Below are positions 58,001 through 64,000 of a stretch of DNA of 64,000 nt, piece after piece. Source of the DNA: JAGQYP01 sp041392305 (GTDB taxonomy: Bacteria; Bacteroidota; Bacteroidia; Flavobacteriales_D; Crocinitomicaceae); assembly GCA_041392305.1 (NCBI GenBank), contig JAWKMJ010000003.1:186001-250000 (forward strand), given 5' to 3'. The notes below the pieces were generated by a model. That model ran no database searches. It was given only the letters and a program-made list of their open reading frames with translations, and was not told where the DNA came from. The translations under genes were made by a program, and so were the position numbers. How positions within the stretch are numbered: the stretch's first letter is position 1; each line of letters opens with the position of its first letter.

Positions 58001-60223
58001 CTAAACTCTAAACCCAATTACACATACATCATCCAATTGCTCCAGATCTCCCCTCCAGGTTTCAAAAGAATTATCTAAAAAGGATTTTTGTTCAATCATG
58101 GATAAATGCTGGATCTCCAACAAGATTTGCTTAAAATTGGATGTTTTCATTTTCTTCCCTTTTTCACCGCCAAACTGATCTGCGAATCCATCTGTGAAAA
58201 TGTAAACCGTATCTCCGGCAAACAGTTCTACCTCATGAGTAGGGAATGGACTAGGCTTAGCAAATTTCCCAATGGGCTGCTTCTCTCCCTTAATCTCTTC
58301 CATTTCAGACGCTCCATTTCTAACTATCCAAAGGGGATTATGAGCACCTGAAAATTTAAGTTTTGAAACCACTCTCCATTGCTCTTGCTCTTGCTCTTGC
58401 TGTTGCTCTTGCTCTTGCTCTATACTCACCAAAGCGATATCCATCCCGTCCTTTATTACTTGATCAGAGTGGCTTACTGCAATGTTTTGGTCAAATTTTT
58501 CCTGAACTGCATTGTGCTCAAATTCACGTATCACAATTTCTCTTGTTTTATCAAGAACCTCGCCCGGAATTCGCAAACCAAATTCTCGCACAGCTCTATT
58601 TAGCGCGTTATTACACACTACAGAAACCATTGCTCCTGGCACTCCATGACCTGTACAATCTGCCGCAGCAAACAATATACCTCTAGAATTATTGCCTAAA
58701 GTATACGGTTCCATCCAATAAAAATCTCCTGCTACAATGTCTTTTGGCTTATAAAGAATAAAGGAATTAGTAAGATAGGACTGAACCAAATGTTCAGGTG
58801 GAAGAATTGCAGATTGAATTCGTTTTGCATAACTTATTGAATCCATGATTTCTCGATTCTTCTGTTCAACTTCTTCGTAGGCATGTGCTACTTCTTCTTT
58901 CTGTTGTTGAATCACCACATTTTGTCTCTTTGAATACTGAAATCGATTATAAACAAAACCTCCAAATAATAATGCCATTCCTAAAACCGCAAGTAAAGCA
59001 TAAGTTACAATCTTCTGATTCTGTTTTTCCGTTTCAGCACGAGCAATTTGTTCATCCTGAATTTTCTTTTCGTCCAAAGCTCTTAAGCTATCAATTTCTG
59101 CTTTCTTTTTGTACTGATCCTCAATTCGGATTCGCTGCACTTCTTCTTTGTTTTCAATAGAATCTAAGTGAATTTTTTCTTTGAGATAGAGCTCATGCAT
59201 TTCTAAAGCGTTTTGGGTCTGACTCAATCCTTTATGAGCCTGATACAATCGATAATAAACCTGAGTAGAAATGTATAGAGCGCCTATTTCTTTTGCTATA
59301 TCCAATGAATTTTGTCCAGATTCTAAGGCCTTTTTGTACACCTTTCTCTTAATCCAAAGATCCGTCATGTTCAAATAGACTAGCGCCACGTCCTCTTTGG
59401 ATTGAATTTCCATATTCAATTCCAGTGCTCCTTTCATATAGTCCAGAGCCAAATCCAATTCACCTAAATCCATTAAAACTTCACTATAACCTACATAAGC
59501 TTGAGCAATTTCGTATTTAAAATCATTGGCTAATGATATGGTTATGGATTCTCTATATTTTTCGGCCGCCTTCTCGAAATCACCCATATGGTGGTAGTTC
59601 ATGGCAATATTCGTAGTAACCATAGCTGCTCCCCTTTCATCACCTATTTCTTTATATGTTCTAAGTGAAGCTTCAAATAGATTTCTGGCTCTATCATATT
59701 CTCCAAGGGACATGTAGACCGTTGCAACATTGTTTTGAGCATTAGTTTCTCCTTCCTTGTTTCCGAGTTCCTGATACAATTTGCCCGCTTTTAAGAAATT
59801 ATCAACCGCTTTAGGATTATCCCCAAAAGCTTTGTAATTCACTCCTAAATTTAAATACTGAGAAGCCAGACCTAATTTATAACCCTCTTTTTCAAATATT
59901 TTCTTAGCCTTAAAGAATTCCTCATTCGATTCATAAAAATTGGATTTCAACGACAATGCCACCCCTACCATAGAATGCCCATTCCCTATGTAAATCGGGT
60001 GATTGATTTTTTCTGCCAATTCAAGCAGTCTTTTGGACAATACTAAGGCAGTATCCGGATTGTCATACATATAATGATTCCATACGATTAAGCGCATGGT
60101 TTTGATCCGAAGTGTATCCGCAACGGAGGGATTGTTCCAAACTTTCGTCAAACTATCCAACTCGGAATTCCCAAAAGAATTAAGTGAAATAAAAGTCAAT
60201 AGTATGGCAATAAACTTTCTCAT
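58001..60223 (-). CDS. TPR protein with C-terminal SpoIIE/PP2C phosphatase domain (3)
   Basis: The 740-residue protein has a signal peptide, TPR repeats (about 60-340), a helix-rich linker, a membrane segment (about 400-422) and a SpoIIE-type phosphatase (YAKRIQSAILPPE, GDFYWMEP, AADCTGHGVPGAMVSVVCNN, FADQFGGEKGKK, LEQLDDVCVIGFRV). It is the third paralogue in the window. A run of alternating glutamate and glutamine (about residues 603-615) is encoded by a hexamer repeat and sits inside the phosphatase domain, where the other two paralogues have none. Confidence 0.9.
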   Translation of the reverse strand: MRKFIAILLTFISLNSFGNSELDSLTKVWNNPSVADTLRIKTMRLIVWNHYMYDNPDTALVLSKRLLELAEKINHPIYIGNGHSMVGVALSLKSNFYESNEEFFKAKKIFEKEGYKLGLASQYLNLGVNYKAFGDNPKAVDNFLKAGKLYQELGNKEGETNAQNNVATVYMSLGEYDRARNLFEASLRTYKEIGDERGAAMVTTNIAMNYHHMGDFEKAAEKYRESITISLANDFKYEIAQAYVGYSEVLMDLGELDLALDYMKGALELNMEIQSKEDVALVYLNMTDLWIKRKVYKKALESGQNSLDIAKEIGALYISTQVYYRLYQAHKGLSQTQNALEMHELYLKEKIHLDSIENKEEVQRIRIEDQYKKKAEIDSLRALDEKKIQDEQIARAETEKQNQKIVTYALLAVLGMALLFGGFVYNRFQYSKRQNVVIQQQKEEVAHAYEEVEQKNREIMDSISYAKRIQSAILPPEHLVQSYLTNSFILYKPKDIVAGDFYWMEPYTLGNNSRGILFAAADCTGHGVPGAMVSVVCNNALNRAVREFGLRIPGEVLDKTREIVIREFEHNAVQEKFDQNIAVSHSDQVIKDGMDIALVSIEQEQEQQQEQEQEQWRVVSKLKFSGAHNPLWIVRNGASEMEEIKGEKQPIGKFAKPSPFPTHEVELFAGDTVYIFTDGFADQFGGEKGKKMKTSNFKQILLEIQHLSMIEQKSFLDNSFETWRGDLEQLDDVCVIGFRV
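58381..58420 (-). repeat. Hexamer tandem repeat coding for Glu-Gln
   Basis: Six consecutive GCTSTT units (plus a partial seventh) lie in the third PP2C gene and encode an EQ-rich run. Being a multiple of three, length changes would not shift the frame. Confidence 0.8.
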
Positions 60224-60375
60224 ATCTGCTTAACACGAAACTAGGTTATTCTATACAAACCAACAAGAAGTCTACTTGAAAAATTACCCGATCTGGATTC
60301 AGGTTAAAATTGAATATGAACATCTGCTCATGGAAAACACCATAAAATTAAACTATAAGTTACTGATTACTAGTT

Positions 60376-60383
60376 TATTTTTG
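60376..60383 (+). promoter_or_regulatory. -7 element of mscL
   Basis: TATTTTTG matches TAnnTTTG. Transcription would start near 60390, before the mscL ATG at 60415. A TTG-initiated longer frame (60394) would leave almost no leader. Confidence 0.45.
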
Positions 60384-60414
60384 TGGTAAATAATTGATAA
60401 AAAAAACTGAAACT

Positions 60415-60789
60415 ATGAATGAAATGATCAAAGAATTCAAAGCCTTCGCAATGAAGAGCAATGTAATTGAAACTGCCGTAGCATTTATTATGGCGATGGC
60501 CTTCAAACCAATTATTGACACAACAGTAAATGGTATTTTTATGCCTTTAATTGCAAGAATTGCTGGAAAACCAGATTTTCATGCACTCACCATTAATTTA
60601 GGTAAAGGGGCAGTAATAACTTATGGATCACTATTAACTGTGATTATCGAATTTCTTTTTGTGGCTGTGGCTCTTTTTATTGTGATTAAAGTTTACAAAA
60701 AAACTAAAAAGGAAGAACCAGCTGCACCTGCAAAGCCAACTAAAGATCAAGAATTGTTGACTGAAATTAGAGATTTATTGAAAAAGTAA
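60415..60789 (+). CDS. mscL: Large-conductance mechanosensitive channel MscL
   Basis: The ATG at 60415 gives 124 residues. The protein has the MscL layout: an N-terminal amphipathic region (MIKEFKAFAMKSNVIETAVAF), TM1 with small residues (about 21-45), a periplasmic loop, and TM2 (about 72-92: YGSLLTVIIEFLFVAVALFI). A cytoplasmic helix with a proline/alanine linker (EEPAAPAKPTKDQELLTEIRDLL) follows. It releases solutes on hypo-osmotic shock. Confidence 0.9.
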   Translation: MNEMIKEFKAFAMKSNVIETAVAFIMAMAFKPIIDTTVNGIFMPLIARIAGKPDFHALTINLGKGAVITYGSLLTVIIEFLFVAVALFIVIKVYKKTKKEEPAAPAKPTKDQELLTEIRDLLKK

Positions 60790-60801
60790 GAGGGGTTGGA
60801 A

Positions 60802-60829
60802 TTCAAAGTGCAAAATTCAAAATGCAAAG
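60802..60829 (-). repeat. Short heptamer array in opposite orientation to the large array
   Basis: Four units (TTCAAAG, TGCAAAA, TTCAAAA, TGCAAAG) are the reverse complement of the unit types in the array at 60889. A 60-base spacer with the phrase CCTCTGCGTCCTCTGTGGG separates the two. Confidence 0.85.
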
Positions 60830-60888
60830 TGATTTGGGTTGTAAGTATTATCTAAAAAAACCTCTGCGTCCTCTGTGGGTTAATTCCA

Positions 60889-61063
60889 TTTTGAACTTTG
60901 AATTTTGCACTTTGAATTTTGAACTTGGCATTTTACACTTTGAATTTTAAACTTAGCATTTTACACTTTGAATTTTGAACTTCGCATTTTGCACTTTGAA
61001 TTTTGAACTTCGCATTTTACACTTTGAATTTTGAACTTAGCATTTTGCACTTTGAATTTTAAA
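60889..61063 (+). repeat. 25-unit heptamer array (YTTNRMA type)
   Basis: The 175 bases divide exactly into 25 seven-base units of the form YTTNRMA, mainly CTTTGAA, TTTTGAA, TTTTGCA, TTTTACA and CTTNGCA. They are ordered in a partly regular 28-base super-period (four units). No unit is out of phase. The array ends 8 bases before the stop codon of the convergent ion-channel gene. It is intergenic between two 3' ends. Confidence 0.95.
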
Positions 61064-61071
61064 TCCCTCCT

Positions 61072-61908
61072 CTAAAGCTCCGTACCACACATCTTACAGT
61101 ACTTGGCGTCTGTGTCGTGTTTGTCGTGTTGACAATTGATGCAAACCTGCGTATTGATTTTCGTTTGCTCTGAACTTTTGATTACTTCTCCAGTAATGAT
61201 GCCAGTAGGAATCGCTATAATCGCATAACCTAATACCATTACAATTGAAGCAATAAACTGACCTAGATCCGACTGCGGTGCGATATCTCCAAAGCCGACA
61301 GTAGTCAATGTTACTATCGCCCAATAAATGCTTCTTGGAATGCTCGTAAAGCCTGTTTCAGGACTCTCAACTAAATACATTACAGTACCCATAATTGAAG
61401 TGACAGCTAGAACAGCAAACAAAAAGACCGTAATTCTGTAACGAGAATTTTTTAATGCTTCCATCAATAAATCGGACTCTTTCACAAATCTCCCTAGTTT
61501 CAACACTCTGAAAACTCTAAGTAATCTAAGGGAGCGAATGACTCTTAAACTTCTGGTATCTATAAAGAATAGAGCTAAATAAGTAGGTAAAATTGAAAGC
61601 AAATCAATAACCCCATAGAAGGAAAACATGTACTTGATTGGTTTTCCTACACAAAGTAAGCGCAGTATATATTCCAGAGTAAACAAAATGGTAAAGACCC
61701 ATTCAGCAATATGAAAAAATCTTCCATATTCAATTCGAAACTCTTTTACGGATTCCCCCATGACCAGCAATACACTAATCAAAATAGCCCATAATAGAAC
61801 CACATCAAAGAGTTTACCCGCTCTAGTATCCGCTTCAAAAATAACAGTATGAAGTTTCACTTGCCAGTTTTTCAATGGAAGTTTATTTGCCTCTTTTTTA
61901 CCGTTCAT
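61072..61908 (-). CDS. Voltage-gated-type ion channel with C-terminal zinc ribbon
   Basis: The frame opens at 61926, but the ATG at 61908 fits, because a -7 promoter (61913-61920) lies just upstream. The 278-residue protein has six membrane helices. S4 carries regularly spaced arginines (RSLRVIRSLRLLRVFRVLKL), and the pore has the filter TVGFGD (K+ type). A soluble tail follows with CINCQHDKH...YCKMCGTEL, a CxxC-CxxC zinc-ribbon pattern not usual in bacterial Kv-type channels. Likely a homotetrameric potassium channel. Confidence 0.88.
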   Translation of the reverse strand: MNGKKEANKLPLKNWQVKLHTVIFEADTRAGKLFDVVLLWAILISVLLVMGESVKEFRIEYGRFFHIAEWVFTILFTLEYILRLLCVGKPIKYMFSFYGVIDLLSILPTYLALFFIDTRSLRVIRSLRLLRVFRVLKLGRFVKESDLLMEALKNSRYRITVFLFAVLAVTSIMGTVMYLVESPETGFTSIPRSIYWAIVTLTTVGFGDIAPQSDLGQFIASIVMVLGYAIIAIPTGIITGEVIKSSEQTKINTQVCINCQHDKHDTDAKYCKMCGTEL

Positions 61909-61912
61909 AAAA

Positions 61913-61920
61913 CAAAAATA
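61913..61920 (-). promoter_or_regulatory. -7 element of the channel gene
   Basis: The minus strand reads TATTTTTG, 4 bases before the ATG at 61908. The transcript would be practically leaderless, which supports that start over the upstream one. Confidence 0.4.
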
Positions 61921-62085
61921 ACACAAGAATCTAAATAAGCTACACTTTACTATTTGTAACCTTTTCTAGAGACAACATTAAGAGAATAAAGAACGTTTTA
62001 TTAGAAAAAGGATAACATTTTTTTAGAATGCTCCGTAACAGAGAAACAACAAACAAATTTATTAACAAACTAAAAAATTAAAACC

Positions 62086-62211
62086 ATGATTGCTTTACTA
62101 TGTTTTTTGGCTCTCGGTTTTTTCGGAGCAAAATTTACTAGAGGATTGGGGCAAGAGTATTCCAAGTCCTACAAAAAAGAAACCGATTTATTTCGAAACA
62201 ACTATTTCTAA
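62086..62211 (+). CDS. Small hydrophobic protein (41 aa)
   Basis: The 41-residue frame starts at an ATG after an A-rich leader. The N terminus is hydrophobic (IALLCFLALGFFGA, one membrane segment), and the tail is charged and aromatic (YSKSYKKETDLFRNNYF). It is too short for a standard open-reading-frame search, and a 60-residue frame overlapping it from 62090 is a shadow. It may be a small membrane peptide. Confidence 0.5.
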   Translation: MIALLCFLALGFFGAKFTRGLGQEYSKSYKKETDLFRNNYF

Positions 62212-62227
62212 GCGATTTACTATTCAA

Positions 62228-63598
62228 CTAGAAATAAACGATGTTTTTCGTGTTCTTATCCCTCAAGTGTGAACGAATAATTGAACTCACATCTTTGTTA
62301 TCCTCTTTGGAAATAAGATAAGGAATTAAGTTTGAAGGGCCCTCAACTTTAATCCGACCGTTGCAAAAGCCGTAGCCTTTGTAAACGCTGTCTTCAACTA
62401 GAACAAATGATTTTTCGAATTTCGACCTGCCTTTACCTATAATAATGAAATTTTGTGCATCAAATATCAGTGAACGGATCGCTTCACCTACTCTTCGATT
62501 GTAACTTTCAGACACCTCTTCTTTAACACATGCACCATAGCATTCTTTAATCTGATATTGAAAACAACTTGAATTTGTGTTGTAAAGTCCACATAATTTC
62601 TGACACAACTCCCCTTCAGCACATATTCTTTCCAGAAATTTTTTACCGGTCAATTTATTTGTAAAAACCGTGATTGGTCGATCCGTTTTCCCCTGAAGCC
62701 GATCGATATACAAATTACGGTAACCACTGCTATCTTCAAATTCGAACATTCCATAACTGTAAAGTGTTTTTCTTTGTGCTCTGTTGTATTTTGGTTTGAA
62801 GGCTTTTATTTCATCCGATTCTTTTAGCAAGGCAACTAATTCCGATCCGGTAAGTTCATATTTGATTTCTGAAATATTCTCGCGCATTTCAATCGCCTTT
62901 TGAGTCGTTGCATTTCTTAAATGCTGTTCTACTCTACTTTTAATGTTCTTGCTTTTTCCAATATAAATAAGTGTACCATTCTCATCAAAGAAATAATATA
63001 CACCAGTTTTTGTGGGTAATTCATCCACTTTATTCAAATCCAACTGGGGATGAATCTTTTTGGGATTGATTTCGTGCTGAATAAATTTTTCTAAGTTATA
63101 TGGGTCTTTATCGATGATTATTGAAAACAATTCAGATGTTGCTAAAGCATCGCCATAAGCACGGTGGCGATCTTGAATTTGTATCCCTAAATCTTTTGAA
63201 ATCTTTCCTAAACTGTAAGACTTATATCCAGGAATCACGTATTTACTGGCACGTACTGTACATAAATGCTCTCTTCTGTAATCAAAACCCAATGCTTTGA
63301 ATTCATTACGAACTATGGTGTAGTCGAAAGAGACATTGTGTGCAACAAAGACACAATCTTCAGTAATTTCTACAACTTGTCGTGCAATTTCATAAAATTT
63401 GGGGGCATTGACCACCATCTGATCAGAAATCCCTGTCAGTCTTACAATAAACTCAGGAATTGGTGCCTCAGGATTTACAAGACTTTTGAACTCATCAATC
63501 ACTTTTTTACCATCATGAATCAGAATCGCGATATCTGTAATGCGTGTATTTTTAAATGTACCACCAGTAGTTTCTATGTCAACAATTGCGTATTTCAA
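62228..63598 (-). CDS. DnaQ-type exonuclease fused to GIY-YIG/UvrC N-terminal-like nuclease
   Basis: The 456-residue protein starts with a DEDDh 3'-5' exonuclease domain (AIVDIETTGG with D7 and E9; FVAHNVSFDY; HRAYGDALATSEL; about 1-165). A GIY-YIG nuclease domain follows (KTGVYYFF ... LIYIGKSKNIKSRVEQHL; about 195-285), with a UvrC-like cysteine cluster (GELCQKLCG...CFQYQIKECYGAC). There is no UvrC C-terminal (RNase H/HhH) part. Such fusions are known in Bacteroidota and Actinobacteria and may work in DNA repair. Confidence 0.88.
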   Translation of the reverse strand: MKYAIVDIETTGGTFKNTRITDIAILIHDGKKVIDEFKSLVNPEAPIPEFIVRLTGISDQMVVNAPKFYEIARQVVEITEDCVFVAHNVSFDYTIVRNEFKALGFDYRREHLCTVRASKYVIPGYKSYSLGKISKDLGIQIQDRHRAYGDALATSELFSIIIDKDPYNLEKFIQHEINPKKIHPQLDLNKVDELPTKTGVYYFFDENGTLIYIGKSKNIKSRVEQHLRNATTQKAIEMRENISEIKYELTGSELVALLKESDEIKAFKPKYNRAQRKTLYSYGMFEFEDSSGYRNLYIDRLQGKTDRPITVFTNKLTGKKFLERICAEGELCQKLCGLYNTNSSCFQYQIKECYGACVKEEVSESYNRRVGEAIRSLIFDAQNFIIIGKGRSKFEKSFVLVEDSVYKGYGFCNGRIKVEGPSNLIPYLISKEDNKDVSSIIRSHLRDKNTKNIVYF

Positions 63599-63634
63599 GG
63601 GGAGCCTAAGTTCTAAGTGTAAATGACATAACTC

Positions 63635-63711
63635 TTAATTCCTAATTGTTAATTCTTAATTCTTAATTGTTAATTCTTAATTGTTAATTCTTAATTATTA
63701 ATTCTTAATTA
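63635..63711 (+). repeat. Heptamer tandem array (TTAATTN)11
   Basis: Eleven contiguous 7-base units fill 77 bases: TTAATTC, CTAATTG, then TTAATT plus C, G or A. It lies just before the 50-bp repeat copy 2 and overlaps its first six bases. Upstream is the start of the DnaQ/GIY-YIG gene; downstream lies the end of folP. Confidence 0.9.
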
Positions 63712-63755
63712 TTTCCCTATCGGTCAATGAGCTCGCTATCGCTCGGTTCTTAATT
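63706..63755 (-). repeat. 50-bp interspersed repeat, copy 2
   Basis: Identical (inverted) to 50191-50240. It covers the last seven codons and stop of folP, so the folP C terminus (RTER) is encoded by the repeat. Confidence 0.9.
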
Positions 63756-64000
63756 TCTCAAAGATCTTAATTACTTCTTTTGCTTCTCTAACATCATGTA
63801 CTCTTAAAATATTTGCTCCATTTTCCAATGCTTTAAAATTCAATACTGAAGTACCATTGAGAGCCTGTTCTGGAGTGGAATCGAGTAATTTATAGATCAT
63901 TGATTTTCGAGATATACCAGTTAAAATAGGACGATTTAAAGATTCAAAATAATTTTGATGATTAAGAAGAAAATAATTCTGATCCAAGGTCTTTGCAAAT
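63736..64000 (-). CDS. folP: Dihydropteroate synthase FolP, C-terminal part (truncated by window edge)
   Basis: The frame is open to the window edge. The visible C-terminal 88 residues include LTGISRKSMIYKLLDSTPEQ, NGTSVLNFKALENGANILRV and HDVREAKEVIK, all FolP signatures (SRKS loop, RVHDV). FolP joins p-aminobenzoate to the pterin in folate synthesis. The stop lies within the 50-bp repeat. The upstream start is outside the window. Confidence 0.9.
   Translation of the reverse strand, partial: FAKTLDQNYFLLNHQNYFESLNRPILTGISRKSMIYKLLDSTPEQALNGTSVLNFKALENGANILRVHDVREAKEVIKIFEKLRTER

Noticed and set aside
60394..60414. TTG start 21 bases upstream of mscL
   Set aside because: The MscL family begins near the ATG at 60415, and the added residues (IKKTET) match no family.
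62090..62272. 60-residue frame on the plus strand
   Set aside because: It overlaps the 41-residue frame starting at 62086 in another frame and runs into the opposite-strand DnaQ/GIY-YIG gene. It has no initiation context better than the ATG at 62086.

Overview
The window comes from a low-GC Bacteroidota chromosome. The best fit is Flavobacteriales, close to Crocinitomicaceae/Fluviicola-like bacteria. The evidence is several proteins ending in a type IX secretion (T9SS) sorting domain, a porQ-cmk pair, SprB-type repeats, the bacillithiol enzyme BshC, TPR proteins fused to SpoIIE-type PP2C phosphatases, and promoters of the Bacteroidota form (TTTG-N19-TAnnTTTG). Genus-level placement is inference. 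I saw no transposase, prophage or CRISPR array.

Layout. 1-4.2 kb: a truncated secreted protein, then thioesterase, rsmG and bshC on the minus strand, then fabG on the plus strand. 4.3-4.9 kb: a possible small RNA and a tRNA-Arg(TCG) preceded by two interrupted copies of its own 5' end. 5.0-11.5 kb (minus): leucine-rich repeat protein, T9SS beta-propeller protein, and a LytTR response regulator with a TPR histidine kinase. 11.7-17.5 kb (plus): porQ, cmk, an esterase/TIKI-like exported protein, panB, a pseudouridine synthase and an unknown protein with a rare strong Shine-Dalgarno. 17.6-24.4 kb (minus): envelope proteins (BNR/sortilin-like, OmpA, beta-barrel, DUF4136). 24.5-28.8 kb: murB, a lipoprotein, a DUF2807 protein, HMG-CoA lyase and pyrD. 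28.8-37.6 kb: a 115-residue protein that is almost only a sorting domain, then a 2767-residue adhesin with about 25 SprB repeats. 37.8-38.9 kb: a cluster of tRNA-Ser, tRNA-Pro and tRNA-Arg(TCT) with broken tRNA copies. 39-49.4 kb: an exported protein with an internal duplication, two TPR-PP2C paralogues, tRNA-Val with broken copies, and a UbiB-like kinase with a TetR-like partner. 49.5-64 kb: a T9SS protein, an SpmAB-like membrane protein, a glutamine amidotransferase, a TsaC/YrdC-type protein, a transaldolase-family enzyme, a GNAT acetyltransferase, a third TPR-PP2C protein, mscL, a voltage-gated-type ion channel, a 41-residue membrane peptide, a DnaQ/GIY-YIG fusion and the end of folP.

Most unusual content. 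Four tRNA loci carry partial tRNA copies. At three of them a 5' copy is broken at the D arm by a hairpin-forming insert and lies upstream of the intact tRNA; at two of these (Arg-TCG and Val) a -7-type promoter is visible ahead of the broken copies. 3' relics lie downstream at three. A 13-base hairpin core (GACGATRAATGTC) with co-varying arms recurs in these broken copies. Separately, several intergenic arrays share an exact 7-base period, one of them (25 units, 175 bp) without a single phase slip. A 50-bp sequence is present in two identical inverted copies next to, or near, such arrays. These are seen directly in the sequence; their function is unknown.
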